Of a stretch of DNA of 64,000 bases, positions 54,329 to 62,352 are shown in pieces; within the stretch, counting starts at the first letter, position 1; every line of letters starts with the position of its first letter. The stretch spans positions 310,001 through 374,000 of the forward strand of contig JADKGZ010000002.1 of assembly GCA_016722025.1 (NCBI GenBank). The letters run 5' to 3'. A program made the position numbers and the translations under genes. Under the pieces are notes generated by a model. The model saw only the letters and a list, made by a program, of their open reading frames with translations, did no database searches and was not told the origin of the DNA. The DNA is from Acidimicrobiaceae bacterium (GTDB lineage: Bacteria; Actinomycetota; Acidimicrobiia; Acidimicrobiales; Ilumatobacteraceae).

Positions 54329-55695
54329 CGGCCGGCAGCGCGCAGGTGTGCCACCGCGTCGGCCGCCAGCAGGTCGACCACGACAGCCACCGGCTTCCTC
54401 GCACCCGTCACCGCCTTCAGCGCGCCACCACCAGAGGCGGTCGCGGGCAACCCGGTGGTGAGGATGCCGTAGCGAGCCGCCGGCTCGGCTTCGCGTACCA
54501 CGGCCCCCTTCGCGATCGCCCGCCACAGCAGCTCGATGCGCTGCGCACCGGGCCGGTTGGTGGTTCGCCCACCGACCACCTCGAACCACCAGCGACGGCC
54601 CTTGGCATCGGTGGCCGAGAGCGTGGGCTGCACCCCGGTGAGCACCTTGCGATCATCGACGACGTCGGTGTAGCCGGCGGACAGCAACAGCGACTCCGCC
54701 AGATCCTTCGCCGCCCAACCGCCCGCCATCCGGTCGGTGAGCCGCCCGGCATCGGCAAACAGCTGCACCTGCGGCAGTAACGACTCGGCTCCCACGCGGG
54801 CCATGGCCGCAGCCGCGTAGCCGGCGTCGGTGTCGTACCCGATGAAGTGCCGGCCGGTGCGCACGGCCGCAACCGCCGTCGTACCCGACCCCATGAACGG
54901 ATCCAGCACCAGCTCGCCCTCGTACGTGTTCATGTGGATCAACCGTTCCGGCAGCGCGACGGGGAACGGCGCCGGATGGCCCACGCGAGCAGCGCTCTCC
55001 GGCGGGATCTCCCACACGTCGACGGTGGCCTCCATGAACTCGTCTCGACTCAGCGTGCTCACCGACGGCAAGCCCTGCCGGGCCCGATCCTTGGGCGTGA
55101 CCGCGCGATCGAAGCGACCCTTCGACGCAATGACCACGCGCTCGCTGAGGTCGCGCAGCACCGGGTTGCCGGGGCGCTGGAAGCTGCCCCACGCGCAGTT
55201 GCCCGCCGCCCCGCGCTGCTTCACCCACACGACCTCACCGCGCAGCAACAGGCGCAGCTCGTCCTGCAAGATGGCGGTGACATCGGCGGCCAGCGACCGG
55301 TAGGGCCGGCGGCCGAGGTTGGCCACGTTGACGGCGATGCGACCACCCGGCTGCAGCACGCGTGCGCACTCGGCGAACACGTCGCGCAACATCACCAGGT
55401 ACTCGACATAGGTGGCAGGGATGTGGCCCTCGCCCAGCGCCTCCTCGTAGGCCTTGCCCGCGAAGTACGGCGGGGAGGTGACCACCAACGCCACCGAGTT
55501 GGTGGCGACCGCGCTCATGTCACGCGCATCGCCGACCACGATGCGGTCGACGGCCGAGGTGATGCCGATCGTCTCGTCGGCGGAGATCTCCGGCGCGTGG
55601 AAGCGCTCGTAGAACGGCGACGAGTCGTGCCCCTCGCGCTTGCCGACACCGAACGCGGATGTGCGCGTACCGCCCTTCCGCGGCGGTTTCGTCAC
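54325..55695 (-). CDS. Beta-class DNA methyltransferase with nuclease-like C-terminal domain
   Basis: A 456-residue N4-cytosine or N6-adenine methyltransferase. Motif IV TSPPY (73-77) precedes motif I DPFMGSGTT (265-273), the beta-class order. The middle part (RGEVVWVKQRGAAGNCAWGS, SERVVIASKG) fits this class. Residues about 330-456 form an extra domain: AESLLLSAGYTDVVDD, LSATDAKGRRWWFEVVGG and PGAQRIELLWRAIAKGA resemble the D...ExK core of restriction-endonuclease folds, but with Val where Lys is expected (FEV), so it may bind rather than cut DNA. No separate restriction gene is nearby. GTG start overlaps the SDR stop (GTGA). Confidence 0.8.
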   Translation of the reverse strand: MTKPPRKGGTRTSAFGVGKREGHDSSPFYERFHAPEISADETIGITSAVDRIVVGDARDMSAVATNSVALVVTSPPYFAGKAYEEALGEGHIPATYVEYLVMLRDVFAECARVLQPGGRIAVNVANLGRRPYRSLAADVTAILQDELRLLLRGEVVWVKQRGAAGNCAWGSFQRPGNPVLRDLSERVVIASKGRFDRAVTPKDRARQGLPSVSTLSRDEFMEATVDVWEIPPESAARVGHPAPFPVALPERLIHMNTYEGELVLDPFMGSGTTAVAAVRTGRHFIGYDTDAGYAAAAMARVGAESLLPQVQLFADAGRLTDRMAGGWAAKDLAESLLLSAGYTDVVDDRKVLTGVQPTLSATDAKGRRWWFEVVGGRTTNRPGAQRIELLWRAIAKGAVVREAEPAARYGILTTGLPATASGGGALKAVTGARKPVAVVVDLLAADAVAHLRAAGR

Positions 55696-56519
55696 GCGGG
55701 GTTCTCCTGCGCGGCGGCGCGCTGCATGCGTTCCACCGGCGCCTGGCGCATCTCCGGGTGAGTGAGGATCCAGAAGCGATCGGTGAGGATGGCATCCAGC
55801 ACCTGCGCGGCGATGCCATCGGGGTCGACGCCGTTCTCGACGCCATCGGCGAGGATGGTCTCGATCATCTGCCCGAGCGCGTCGGTGCTCTTCGGCGGCT
55901 CCGGGCCCAAGCGCTGCTGCCACTGCTGGCCGGCGACCAGGTTGGTCTTCACGAACCCCGGGCACAGCACGCTCACACCCACCGGCGAGCCGGTGCCCTT
56001 CATCTCCAGGAACAGCCCTTCGGTGATGGCCACCACCGCAGTCTTCGTCGCGTTGTAGGCGGCCGCACCCGGGAAGGCGATGAGCCCGGCCATCGACGCG
56101 GTGTTGACGATGTGCCCCTCGCCCTGGTCCTGCATGATGGGGAGGAACGCGCGGATGCCGTGGACGACGCCGTAGAGGTTGATGCCCACCACCCACTCCC
56201 ACGCGCTCATCGGCCCACTCCACGGGTCGACCTTGCCGGCCACGCCGGCGTTGTTGCACAGCACGTGGGCGGCGCCGAAGCGATCCAGCGTCGCCTGCGC
56301 GAGGGCGTGCACGCTGGCTTCCAGCGAGGTGTCGCACACCACCGGCAGCACCTCCGTACCACCCTCGGCCAGCTCGGCCTCCACCGCGCGCATGCTGATC
56401 TCGTCGATGTCGGCCAGCACCACCTTCATGCCCTGCGCCGCGAACGCGTGAGCGAGCGACCGACCGATGCCGCTGCCCCCGCCGGTGATAACTGCGACCT
56501 TGCCATGGAGATCTTTCAC
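55692..56519 (-). CDS. Short-chain dehydrogenase/reductase
   Basis: A 275-residue SDR: TGGGSGIG at 12-19, CNNAG near 88, catalytic Ser142, Tyr155 and Lys159 (YNATK). Substrate unknown; the later part with GFVKTNLVAGQQWQQRLGPE is typical of hydroxy-acyl or steroid-type SDRs in actinobacteria. GTG start with TAACGT six bases upstream on the minus strand. It overlaps the methyltransferase gene by four bases, an odd pairing of metabolism and DNA modification. Confidence 0.8.
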   Translation of the reverse strand: MKDLHGKVAVITGGGSGIGRSLAHAFAAQGMKVVLADIDEISMRAVEAELAEGGTEVLPVVCDTSLEASVHALAQATLDRFGAAHVLCNNAGVAGKVDPWSGPMSAWEWVVGINLYGVVHGIRAFLPIMQDQGEGHIVNTASMAGLIAFPGAAAYNATKTAVVAITEGLFLEMKGTGSPVGVSVLCPGFVKTNLVAGQQWQQRLGPEPPKSTDALGQMIETILADGVENGVDPDGIAAQVLDAILTDRFWILTHPEMRQAPVERMQRAAAQENPA

Positions 56520-56525
56520 GCGGCC

Positions 56526-56531
56526 ACGTTA
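56526..56531 (-). promoter_or_regulatory. Leaderless -10 box for the SDR/methyltransferase pair
   Basis: TAACGT on the minus strand, six bases before GTG 56519. Confidence 0.4.
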
Positions 56532-56575
56532 CGCGACCCCCGCGCGCCGCCGCGCGATGCGCGACCAGGCGTGCG

Positions 56576-56998
56576 CTACATGCCCTTGCCGAAGTCGCAG
56601 GTGCGCCACTTCTCCGGGGTGAGGCGCACGAGCACGGTGTCGGCGGTGCTGGGGTTGTTGTCGGCATACCACTTGCCCAGCTCCGGCCCCAGGTAGCGCG
56701 ACGCCATGGCCAGGTTGTCGCGCGACTCGCTCGCCACCACCACCGGGCCCTCCACGCTGACGTACTTGTATGGCGCACTCTCGGTCTGCACGGTGAGCGT
56801 CGCGCGCCCGGCGGCACGCAGCAGCCGGGCCTTCAGCGACGTGCCATCCATGCCGATCAGCACCTGACCGTCCTCCCACTGGTACCAGATGGGCAGCGCC
56901 AGCGGGCCGTGGCCCGCATGCTCGATCGCCAGGATGCCCACGCGCACATCGGCGAGGAACTGGTCGCGTTCTGCTTCGGTCATGTCCATGTCTGCCAT
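56576..56998 (-). CDS. PPOX-class F420-type protein
   Basis: A 140-residue split-barrel protein: EAERDQFLADVRVGILAIEH, PLALPIWYQWEDGQVLIGMD, SLKARLLRAAGRATLTVQTE and YVSVEGPVVVAS, then a C-terminal LTPEKWRTCDFGKGM. The P-I-W-Y-x-W element is typical of F420-binding members. CACACT six bases upstream supports ATG 56998; the frame is open further upstream. Divergent from the DUF1353 gene. Confidence 0.65.
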   Translation of the reverse strand: MADMDMTEAERDQFLADVRVGILAIEHAGHGPLALPIWYQWEDGQVLIGMDGTSLKARLLRAAGRATLTVQTESAPYKYVSVEGPVVVASESRDNLAMASRYLGPELGKWYADNNPSTADTVLVRLTPEKWRTCDFGKGM

Positions 56999-57050
56999 GC
57001 GGGAAGTGTGGCAGGAATCGCGACCCCGCCAGATCGCGCGAGCATTGCCC

Positions 57051-57905
57051 ATGGAGTTCGACAAGCAGCTCGAGCAGTTCTTCGACCCCGATTCGCCGAG
57101 CGATCGATGGAGCATCGTGCTGCGCCACGTGGAGGACGACACGCAGGACTCGTGGTACCTGGAGCGCCGCCTCGGCTACCGCGACAAGGAGCTGGGCGAC
57201 ATCGTCGTGCCGCGCAACAAGGCCACCTTCACCACCGACCTCACCTCCGTGCCGCAGATGTTCACCTGGCTGGTGCCGCGCACCGGCACGCACCTCGCCG
57301 CCGCGCTGGTGCACGATGCGCTCACGCCGCCGTTCAGCGAGCAGGGCAAGCCCGACTGGGAGACACCCGACCTGCCGATCACGCAGCTACAGGCAGATCG
57401 CGTGTTCCGCTCGGCGATGGCCGACCTGGGCACGCCCCTCCTTCGTCGTTGGATGGTGTGGAGCGCCGTCAGCATCCCCACTGCGTGGCAGGTGTCGAAG
57501 GTGCGAGCGGTGCTCGGCTACCTCAGCCTCGCGGCCATCGTCGTGCTCGGGTGGTTCGCCACTCTCGACCTGTTCGACCGAGGCCAGTGGCTGCCGTGGA
57601 TGGCGAACCGCACCTGGTACATCGAACTGCTGCTCGGCGCGGCCGGCGCGATCCTCGTGCCGCTCGTGCTCGCGCTGCTGTGGCCCAGCGGCTTGCGCAA
57701 GGCCGGTGCCATCACCGGCGTTGCACTGGCAGCGCTGCTCCACGTCACCATCGCCGTCGCCGCCGTCACGTTCGGCTACCAGTTCGCCGAGTACCGCCTG
57801 CGGGTGTGGGCACCTCCGAAGCGATGGCTGAAGATCGGCCTCACGGCCGCCGCGCTCACCGCCGTGCTGCTGACGTACTGGATGTTCGGCCACTACGACA
57901 GCTGA
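57051..57905 (+). CDS. DUF1353 protein with membrane helices
   Basis: A 284-residue protein. Residues about 1-145 hold a DUF1353 domain (DIVVPRNKATFTTDLTSVPQ, FTWLVPRTGTHLAAALVHDA), a phage-related fold of unknown role. A helical region follows with four hydrophobic segments at about residues 160-180, 195-225, 230-250 and 260-280. The fusion of DUF1353 to a membrane part is seen in actinobacteria; function is unknown. The ATG has no clear ribosome binding site. Confidence 0.65.
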   Translation: MEFDKQLEQFFDPDSPSDRWSIVLRHVEDDTQDSWYLERRLGYRDKELGDIVVPRNKATFTTDLTSVPQMFTWLVPRTGTHLAAALVHDALTPPFSEQGKPDWETPDLPITQLQADRVFRSAMADLGTPLLRRWMVWSAVSIPTAWQVSKVRAVLGYLSLAAIVVLGWFATLDLFDRGQWLPWMANRTWYIELLLGAAGAILVPLVLALLWPSGLRKAGAITGVALAALLHVTIAVAAVTFGYQFAEYRLRVWAPPKRWLKIGLTAAALTAVLLTYWMFGHYDS

Positions 57906-57936
57906 CCTCGTTCGGGGGCTTCCCGGGGGCGGTCGC

Positions 57937-57942
57937 TAAGGT
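57937..57942 (+). promoter_or_regulatory. Leaderless -10 box for the OYE-type reductase
   Basis: TAAGGT, eight bases before ATG 57951. Confidence 0.35.
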
Positions 57943-57950
57943 TGCCCGTG

Positions 57951-59891
57951 ATGGCGTACCGGTACCTGTGGACCCCTTTGCAGCTCGGGCCGGTCACCGC
58001 CCGCAACCGCATCGTGTTCAGCGCGCACCTCACCAACTACGCGCGCGACGGCAAGCCCACCGCGCAGCACGCCGCGTACTACGCGGCCCGCGCCGCCGGC
58101 GGCGCCGGGCTGATCATCACCGAAGAGCACAGCACACATCCCACCGACTGGCCCTACGAGAAGCTGATCCACGGTTTCCACCGCGATGTCCTCCCCGGGT
58201 ACCGGGCCATCACCGAAGCCGTGCACCGCCACCGCGTGCCCATCTTCGCCCAGATCAACCACAACGGCGGCCAGGCCAGCAGCATGTACTCGCGCCTGCC
58301 GGTGTGGGCGCCGTCGGCCGTGGCCGACCCGCTGTTTCGCGAGGTGCCCAAGGCCGTCACCCACGCCGAGATCGACGAGATCATCGCCGGCTACGCGTTG
58401 GTGGCCGAGCACTGCGCCGAAGGCGGTTTCGACGGCATCGAGCTGCAGTGCTCGCACAGCTCCATCGTGCGCGGCTTCCTCAGCCAGGCCACCAACCAGC
58501 GCACCGACCAGTACGGCGGGAGCATCGAGAACCGTGCGCGCCTGCTCACCGAGATCGTGGCGGCGGTGCGCAAGGTCATCGGCAATCGCCTCGCGCTCGG
58601 CGTGCGGTTGTGCGGCGACGAGCTCATCGAAGGCGGTACCACCATCGACGATGCGGTACGTGTGGCGCAGATCGCCGAGGCCACCGGCCAGGTCGACTAC
58701 ATCAACACGTCCATCGGCGTCGCCACGGCCAGCCTGTTCATGATCGAAGCCAGCATGCACATCCCGCCCGGGTATGCGCTGTTCATCCCCTCCGCGTTCC
58801 GCAAGGCGGTCGACCTGCCCGTGGTCGGTGTCGGTCGCTTCAAGGATCCGCTGCAGGCCGAGCGGGCGCTGGCCGAAGGCCACTGCGATCTCGTCGGCGT
58901 GGTGCGCGGTCAGATCGCCGACCCCGACTTCGCCGCCAAGGCCCGCGCCGGCGCCACCGACGACATCCGCTTGTGCCTCAGCTGCAACCAGGAGTGCGTG
59001 GGCCGCATGGGCCTCAACCGTTGGCTGGGCTGCATCGAGAACCCACGCACGGGGCGCGAGGCCGAGCCGCGCGTGGCCATCAGCGCCAAGCCCAAGCGCG
59101 TGCTGGTGGTCGGTGCCGGGCCGGCCGGCCTGCAGGCGGCAATCGCCGCTGCTCGCATCGGCCATCAGGTGACGGTGTGCGAGAAGGAGGCGCAGGCCGG
59201 CGGCCAGGTGCGCCTCGCCGCCAGCGTGCCCAACCGAGCCGAGTTCGGCGACATCATCCGCAACCAGCTCACCGAGTGCGCCCGCCTCGGCGTGGCCATC
59301 GAGTACGGCGTCGGCGTGTGGCCCGGCCTGGTGCAGGAACGTCAACCCGATCACGTCATCGTGGCGATGGGCGCCGAACCCAGCCGCCCGTGGTGGGTGG
59401 CCGGCGATGCCGTGCAGGTGGCCGACGTGCGCGAGGTGCTCGACGGCAGCGCCGAGCCGTTCGGCAACGTGGTGGTGGTCGACGAGATCGGCTTCCACCA
59501 CGCCACGTCTGTCGCCGAGCTGTTGGCCGACCGCGGCTGCACCGTCGAGATCGTCACGCCGGGCATGGTGGTGGGCCAAGACCTGGGCATCACGCTCGAC
59601 ATGGAGAACTGGTGGATGCGGGCCGGTGCCAAGGGCATTGCACAGTCGACCGATCTGGTGCCGATGGGTTTCGCCGGCGGAGCGCTCACTCTGCTGCACC
59701 ACCCCACCGGCGCCAACCAGACCCGCCACCCCGACTGGGTGGTGCTGGCCGTACCGCCGAGCCCGGTGGAGTGGCTGTACAACGACCTGAAGGCCGCGGG
59801 CGTGAGCGTGCAACGAGTGGGCGACTGCGTGGCGCCGCGCCGTGCGCACGCAGCAGTGGTCGATGGCGAACGCGCGGGTGCCCTGGCCTGA
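57951..59891 (+). CDS. FadH/OYE-family oxidoreductase of the mycofactocin-associated type
   Basis: A 646-residue flavin/iron-sulfur oxidoreductase. Residues 1-370 are an Old Yellow Enzyme barrel (LGPVTARNRIVFSAHLTNYA, FAQINHNGGQ, FDGIELQCSHSSIVRGFLSQ, DQYGGSIENRARLL), the 4Fe-4S cysteines follow in CLSCNQECVG and GCIENP, and the rest is an NAD(P)/FAD module (VLVVGAGPAGLQAAIAAARI). The SAHLTNYARDGKP start and the cysteine block match the TIGR03997-type reductase found with mycofactocin clusters, as I recall it. No mycofactocin biosynthesis gene is in the window. It may reduce enoyl compounds or mycofactocin itself. Confidence 0.75.
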   Translation: MAYRYLWTPLQLGPVTARNRIVFSAHLTNYARDGKPTAQHAAYYAARAAGGAGLIITEEHSTHPTDWPYEKLIHGFHRDVLPGYRAITEAVHRHRVPIFAQINHNGGQASSMYSRLPVWAPSAVADPLFREVPKAVTHAEIDEIIAGYALVAEHCAEGGFDGIELQCSHSSIVRGFLSQATNQRTDQYGGSIENRARLLTEIVAAVRKVIGNRLALGVRLCGDELIEGGTTIDDAVRVAQIAEATGQVDYINTSIGVATASLFMIEASMHIPPGYALFIPSAFRKAVDLPVVGVGRFKDPLQAERALAEGHCDLVGVVRGQIADPDFAAKARAGATDDIRLCLSCNQECVGRMGLNRWLGCIENPRTGREAEPRVAISAKPKRVLVVGAGPAGLQAAIAAARIGHQVTVCEKEAQAGGQVRLAASVPNRAEFGDIIRNQLTECARLGVAIEYGVGVWPGLVQERQPDHVIVAMGAEPSRPWWVAGDAVQVADVREVLDGSAEPFGNVVVVDEIGFHHATSVAELLADRGCTVEIVTPGMVVGQDLGITLDMENWWMRAGAKGIAQSTDLVPMGFAGGALTLLHHPTGANQTRHPDWVVLAVPPSPVEWLYNDLKAAGVSVQRVGDCVAPRRAHAAVVDGERAGALA

Positions 59892-59919
59892 ACCCCCGCA
59901 CATCGGGCAGACTGTGCGC

Positions 59920-60411
59920 GTGAGCACTCCAGTCGTCGCGGTCGTGATGGGATCGGCCAGCGATTGGCCCACCATGAGCAAGGCCGTCGAGGTGCTGGCC
60001 GAGTTCGGCATCGCGCACGAGGCGCAGGTGCTGTCCGCTCACCGCATGCCCGACGAGATGTTCGCCTTCGCCGAGAACGCCGGCAATCGCGGGTTGCGAG
60101 CCATCATCGCCGGCGCCGGTGGGGCGGCACACCTGCCGGGCATGCTCGCCGCCAAGACCACGGTGCCGGTGCTGGGCGTGCCCGTGCCCAGCCGCCACCT
60201 CAGCGGGCAGGACAGCCTGTACTCGATCGTGCAGATGCCCGCGGGCGTGCCGGTCGCCACCTTCGCCATCGGTGAGGCCGGCGCCACCAACGCGGCGCTG
60301 TTCGCGGTGGCACTGCTCGCGGCCACAGATCCCGCGCTGGCCACCAAGCTCATCGAGTACCGCAGCCGCCGCCACCACGACGCGTCCACCGCCGTGCTGC
60401 CCGCGATCTGA
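59920..60411 (+). CDS. purE: 5-(carboxyamino)imidazole ribonucleotide mutase
   Basis: A 163-residue class I PurE: VVAVVMGSASDWPTMSKAVE, VLSAHRMPDEMF with the active-site His, IIAGAGGAAHLPGMLAAKTT, and SLYSIVQMPAGVPVATFAIG. It converts N5-CAIR to CAIR in purine synthesis. GTG 59920 is chosen because CAGACT lies six bases upstream (59908-59913) and the family start V-x-V-x-x-G-S-x-S-D is close behind. PurK follows eleven bases later. Confidence 0.95.
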   Translation: MSTPVVAVVMGSASDWPTMSKAVEVLAEFGIAHEAQVLSAHRMPDEMFAFAENAGNRGLRAIIAGAGGAAHLPGMLAAKTTVPVLGVPVPSRHLSGQDSLYSIVQMPAGVPVATFAIGEAGATNAALFAVALLAATDPALATKLIEYRSRRHHDASTAVLPAI

Positions 60412-60421
60412 TGCCCGCCGC

Positions 60422-61585
60422 ATGACCACACGGCACGACAGCAACGGCGCCAGCGACGTCATCACGCCGCCGGCCATGCTTGGCGTGCTCGGCGGCGGCC
60501 AGTTGGGCCGCTACTTCGTGCTCGCCGCGCGCACCATGGGGTACCGCACCACGGTGCTCGAGCCCGACCCCGGCTCGCCGGCCGGTGCGGTGGCCGACGT
60601 GCACCTCGTCGCCGCCTACGACGACCCTGCTGCACTCGAGCAGCTGGCAGCAACCTGCGCGGTGGTCACCACCGAGTTCGAGAACGCACCCGCCGAGGCG
60701 ATGGCCCAGCTGGCCGCTCGCATTCCGGTGCGCCCGTCCCCGGCCGCGCTTGCCACCACGCAAGACCGCATCGCCGAGAAGCAGTTCCTCGACGACATCG
60801 GTGTCGGTGTCGCGCCCTACGTGGTCATCGTCACCGACGCCGATCTCGCCGACGCGGCCGGTTTCAGCTTCCCCGCCATCTTGAAGACGGCCCGGCTCGG
60901 GTACGACGGCAAGGGCCAGATCCGCTGCGCGTACGCCACCGATCTGGCGGCAGCGTGGGACGAGCTGGGCCGTGTGCCGTGCGTGCTCGAGCAGCGCCTG
61001 CCCCTGGATCGCGAGCTGTCGCTGGTGCTGGCGCGCACGGCCGACGGGCGAGTGGCCTGCTATCCCGTCTCGCAGAACCAGCACGTGCACGGCATCCTCG
61101 ATGTCAGCTACACCCCCGCCAACCTGCCCGGCACCGCTCCGGCAGATGCGGCCGAGCTGTGCACCTACATCGCCGAGGAGCTGCAGTTCGTGGGCGTGAT
61201 GGCCGTGGAGATGTTCGTGGTCGGCCGCGACGTGCTGGTGAACGAGCTGGCCCCCCGCCCGCACAACAGCGGGCACTACACGCTCGATGCCTGCCTCACC
61301 TCACAGTTCGAGCAACAGGTGCGTGCCATCTGCGGCCTGGCGTTGGGCGACACCAAGCTCGTCGTGCCCGGTGTCGCGATGGTGAACCTGCTCGGCCAGC
61401 TGTGGGCCGATGGCGAACCGCGGTGGCAGAACGTGCTCGGCAACTCGGCGGCGCACCTCCATCTGTATGGCAAATCCGAACCTCGGGCGGGCCGCAAGAT
61501 GGGTCATCTCACCGTCACCACGGGCACCGCGATGGGCGCCACCAGCCTGGCGAGGCGCCTGCGCAAGCAACTTGGGGCGGGTTAG
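60422..61585 (+). CDS. purK: 5-(carboxyamino)imidazole ribonucleotide synthase
   Basis: A 387-residue ATP-grasp enzyme: MLGVLGGGQLGRYFVLAART, VVTTEFENAPAEA, PAILKTARLGYDGKGQ, CVLEQRLPLDRELSLVLART and VNELAPRPHNSGHYTLDA. It carboxylates AIR to N5-CAIR with ATP and bicarbonate, supplying PurE, with which it forms an operon. Length and motifs are complete. Confidence 0.95.
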   Translation: MTTRHDSNGASDVITPPAMLGVLGGGQLGRYFVLAARTMGYRTTVLEPDPGSPAGAVADVHLVAAYDDPAALEQLAATCAVVTTEFENAPAEAMAQLAARIPVRPSPAALATTQDRIAEKQFLDDIGVGVAPYVVIVTDADLADAAGFSFPAILKTARLGYDGKGQIRCAYATDLAAAWDELGRVPCVLEQRLPLDRELSLVLARTADGRVACYPVSQNQHVHGILDVSYTPANLPGTAPADAAELCTYIAEELQFVGVMAVEMFVVGRDVLVNELAPRPHNSGHYTLDACLTSQFEQQVRAICGLALGDTKLVVPGVAMVNLLGQLWADGEPRWQNVLGNSAAHLHLYGKSEPRAGRKMGHLTVTTGTAMGATSLARRLRKQLGAG

Positions 61586-61588
61586 CCT
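61583..61588 (+). promoter_or_regulatory. Leaderless -10 box for the DedA gene
   Basis: TAGCCT overlaps the purK stop (TAG at 61583-61585) and lies seven bases before ATG 61596. Confidence 0.4.
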
Positions 61589-61595
61589 GCCCGCC

Positions 61596-62258
61596 ATGCA
61601 CGCACAGTTGGGCCTGATCGGCGGCGCCTTCTCCTGGATCAGCGACCTCACCGACAAGCTGGGCGACTGGGCAGGTAACTGGTGGTTCCTCGGCGTCATC
61701 TTCGCGATTGCCCTGCTCGATTCCGTGATCCCGATCGTGCCCAGCGAGACGACGGTCATTGTCGGTGGCGTCGCCGTGGCCACCGGCGACGCGCCGTACC
61801 CGCTCATCGCGGTCATCGCCGCCGGTGCAGCCGGCGCCTTCATCGGCGACAACATGGCCTACGCCATCGGCCGGCACTGGTCGCCCGCGTTCCAGCGCCG
61901 AGCCGAGCGCAAGCCGAAGTTCGAAGCCAAGCTCATCTGGGCTCGTGAGCAGATCCGCGACCGCGGAGGTCTGCTGCTCATCACCGCCCGCTTCATCCCC
62001 GGCGGCCGCACGGCCCTCACCTTGGCCAGCGGCATCACCGCTCAGCCGCGTCCGTGGTTCCTTCGCTGGACCTTCGTCGCGGCCATCATCTGGGCCACGT
62101 ACGCGGCGGGCCTGGCCCGACTGGTGGGCGAGCCGTTCGAGGACGACCACACCAAGGCGTTCTGGATCGCGTTCAGAACTGCCTTGGGCATCAACGTGAT
62201 CATCGAAGTGGTGCGTCACTTCCGGGCAAAACGGAAGTGGTCGAAAGCAGCGGTGTGA
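61596..62258 (+). CDS. DedA/SNARE-associated family membrane protein
   Basis: A 220-residue protein with the DedA core: IALLDSVIPIVPSETTVIVG, AGAFIGDNMAYAIGRHW, RGGLLLITARFIPGGRTALT and helices before and after. DedA proteins help move lipids such as undecaprenyl phosphate or phosphatidyl-ethanolamine between leaflets. The conserved acidic residue in the first block (PSE) and the Arg in ARFIPGGR are present. Confidence 0.85.
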   Translation: MHAQLGLIGGAFSWISDLTDKLGDWAGNWWFLGVIFAIALLDSVIPIVPSETTVIVGGVAVATGDAPYPLIAVIAAGAAGAFIGDNMAYAIGRHWSPAFQRRAERKPKFEAKLIWAREQIRDRGGLLLITARFIPGGRTALTLASGITAQPRPWFLRWTFVAAIIWATYAAGLARLVGEPFEDDHTKAFWIAFRTALGINVIIEVVRHFRAKRKWSKAAV

Positions 62259-62340
62259 TCAACGCACCCAGTTGGCGGGCCTCGAACAGCGGCCCCCAGC
62301 TGGCTGGTGAGCTGGTCGAGGTCGACCGGGCTCTCCACGA

Positions 62341-62346
62341 TAGGTT
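62341..62346 (+). promoter_or_regulatory. Leaderless -10 box for the DUF3291-GNAT gene
   Basis: TAGGTT, six bases before GTG 62353. Confidence 0.4.
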
Positions 62347-62352
62347 CACGCC

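Noticed and set aside
55692..55695. Restriction-modification system around the methyltransferase
   Set aside because: No separate endonuclease gene lies nearby; only the C-terminal extension of the methyltransferase resembles a nuclease fold, and its key Lys seems replaced.
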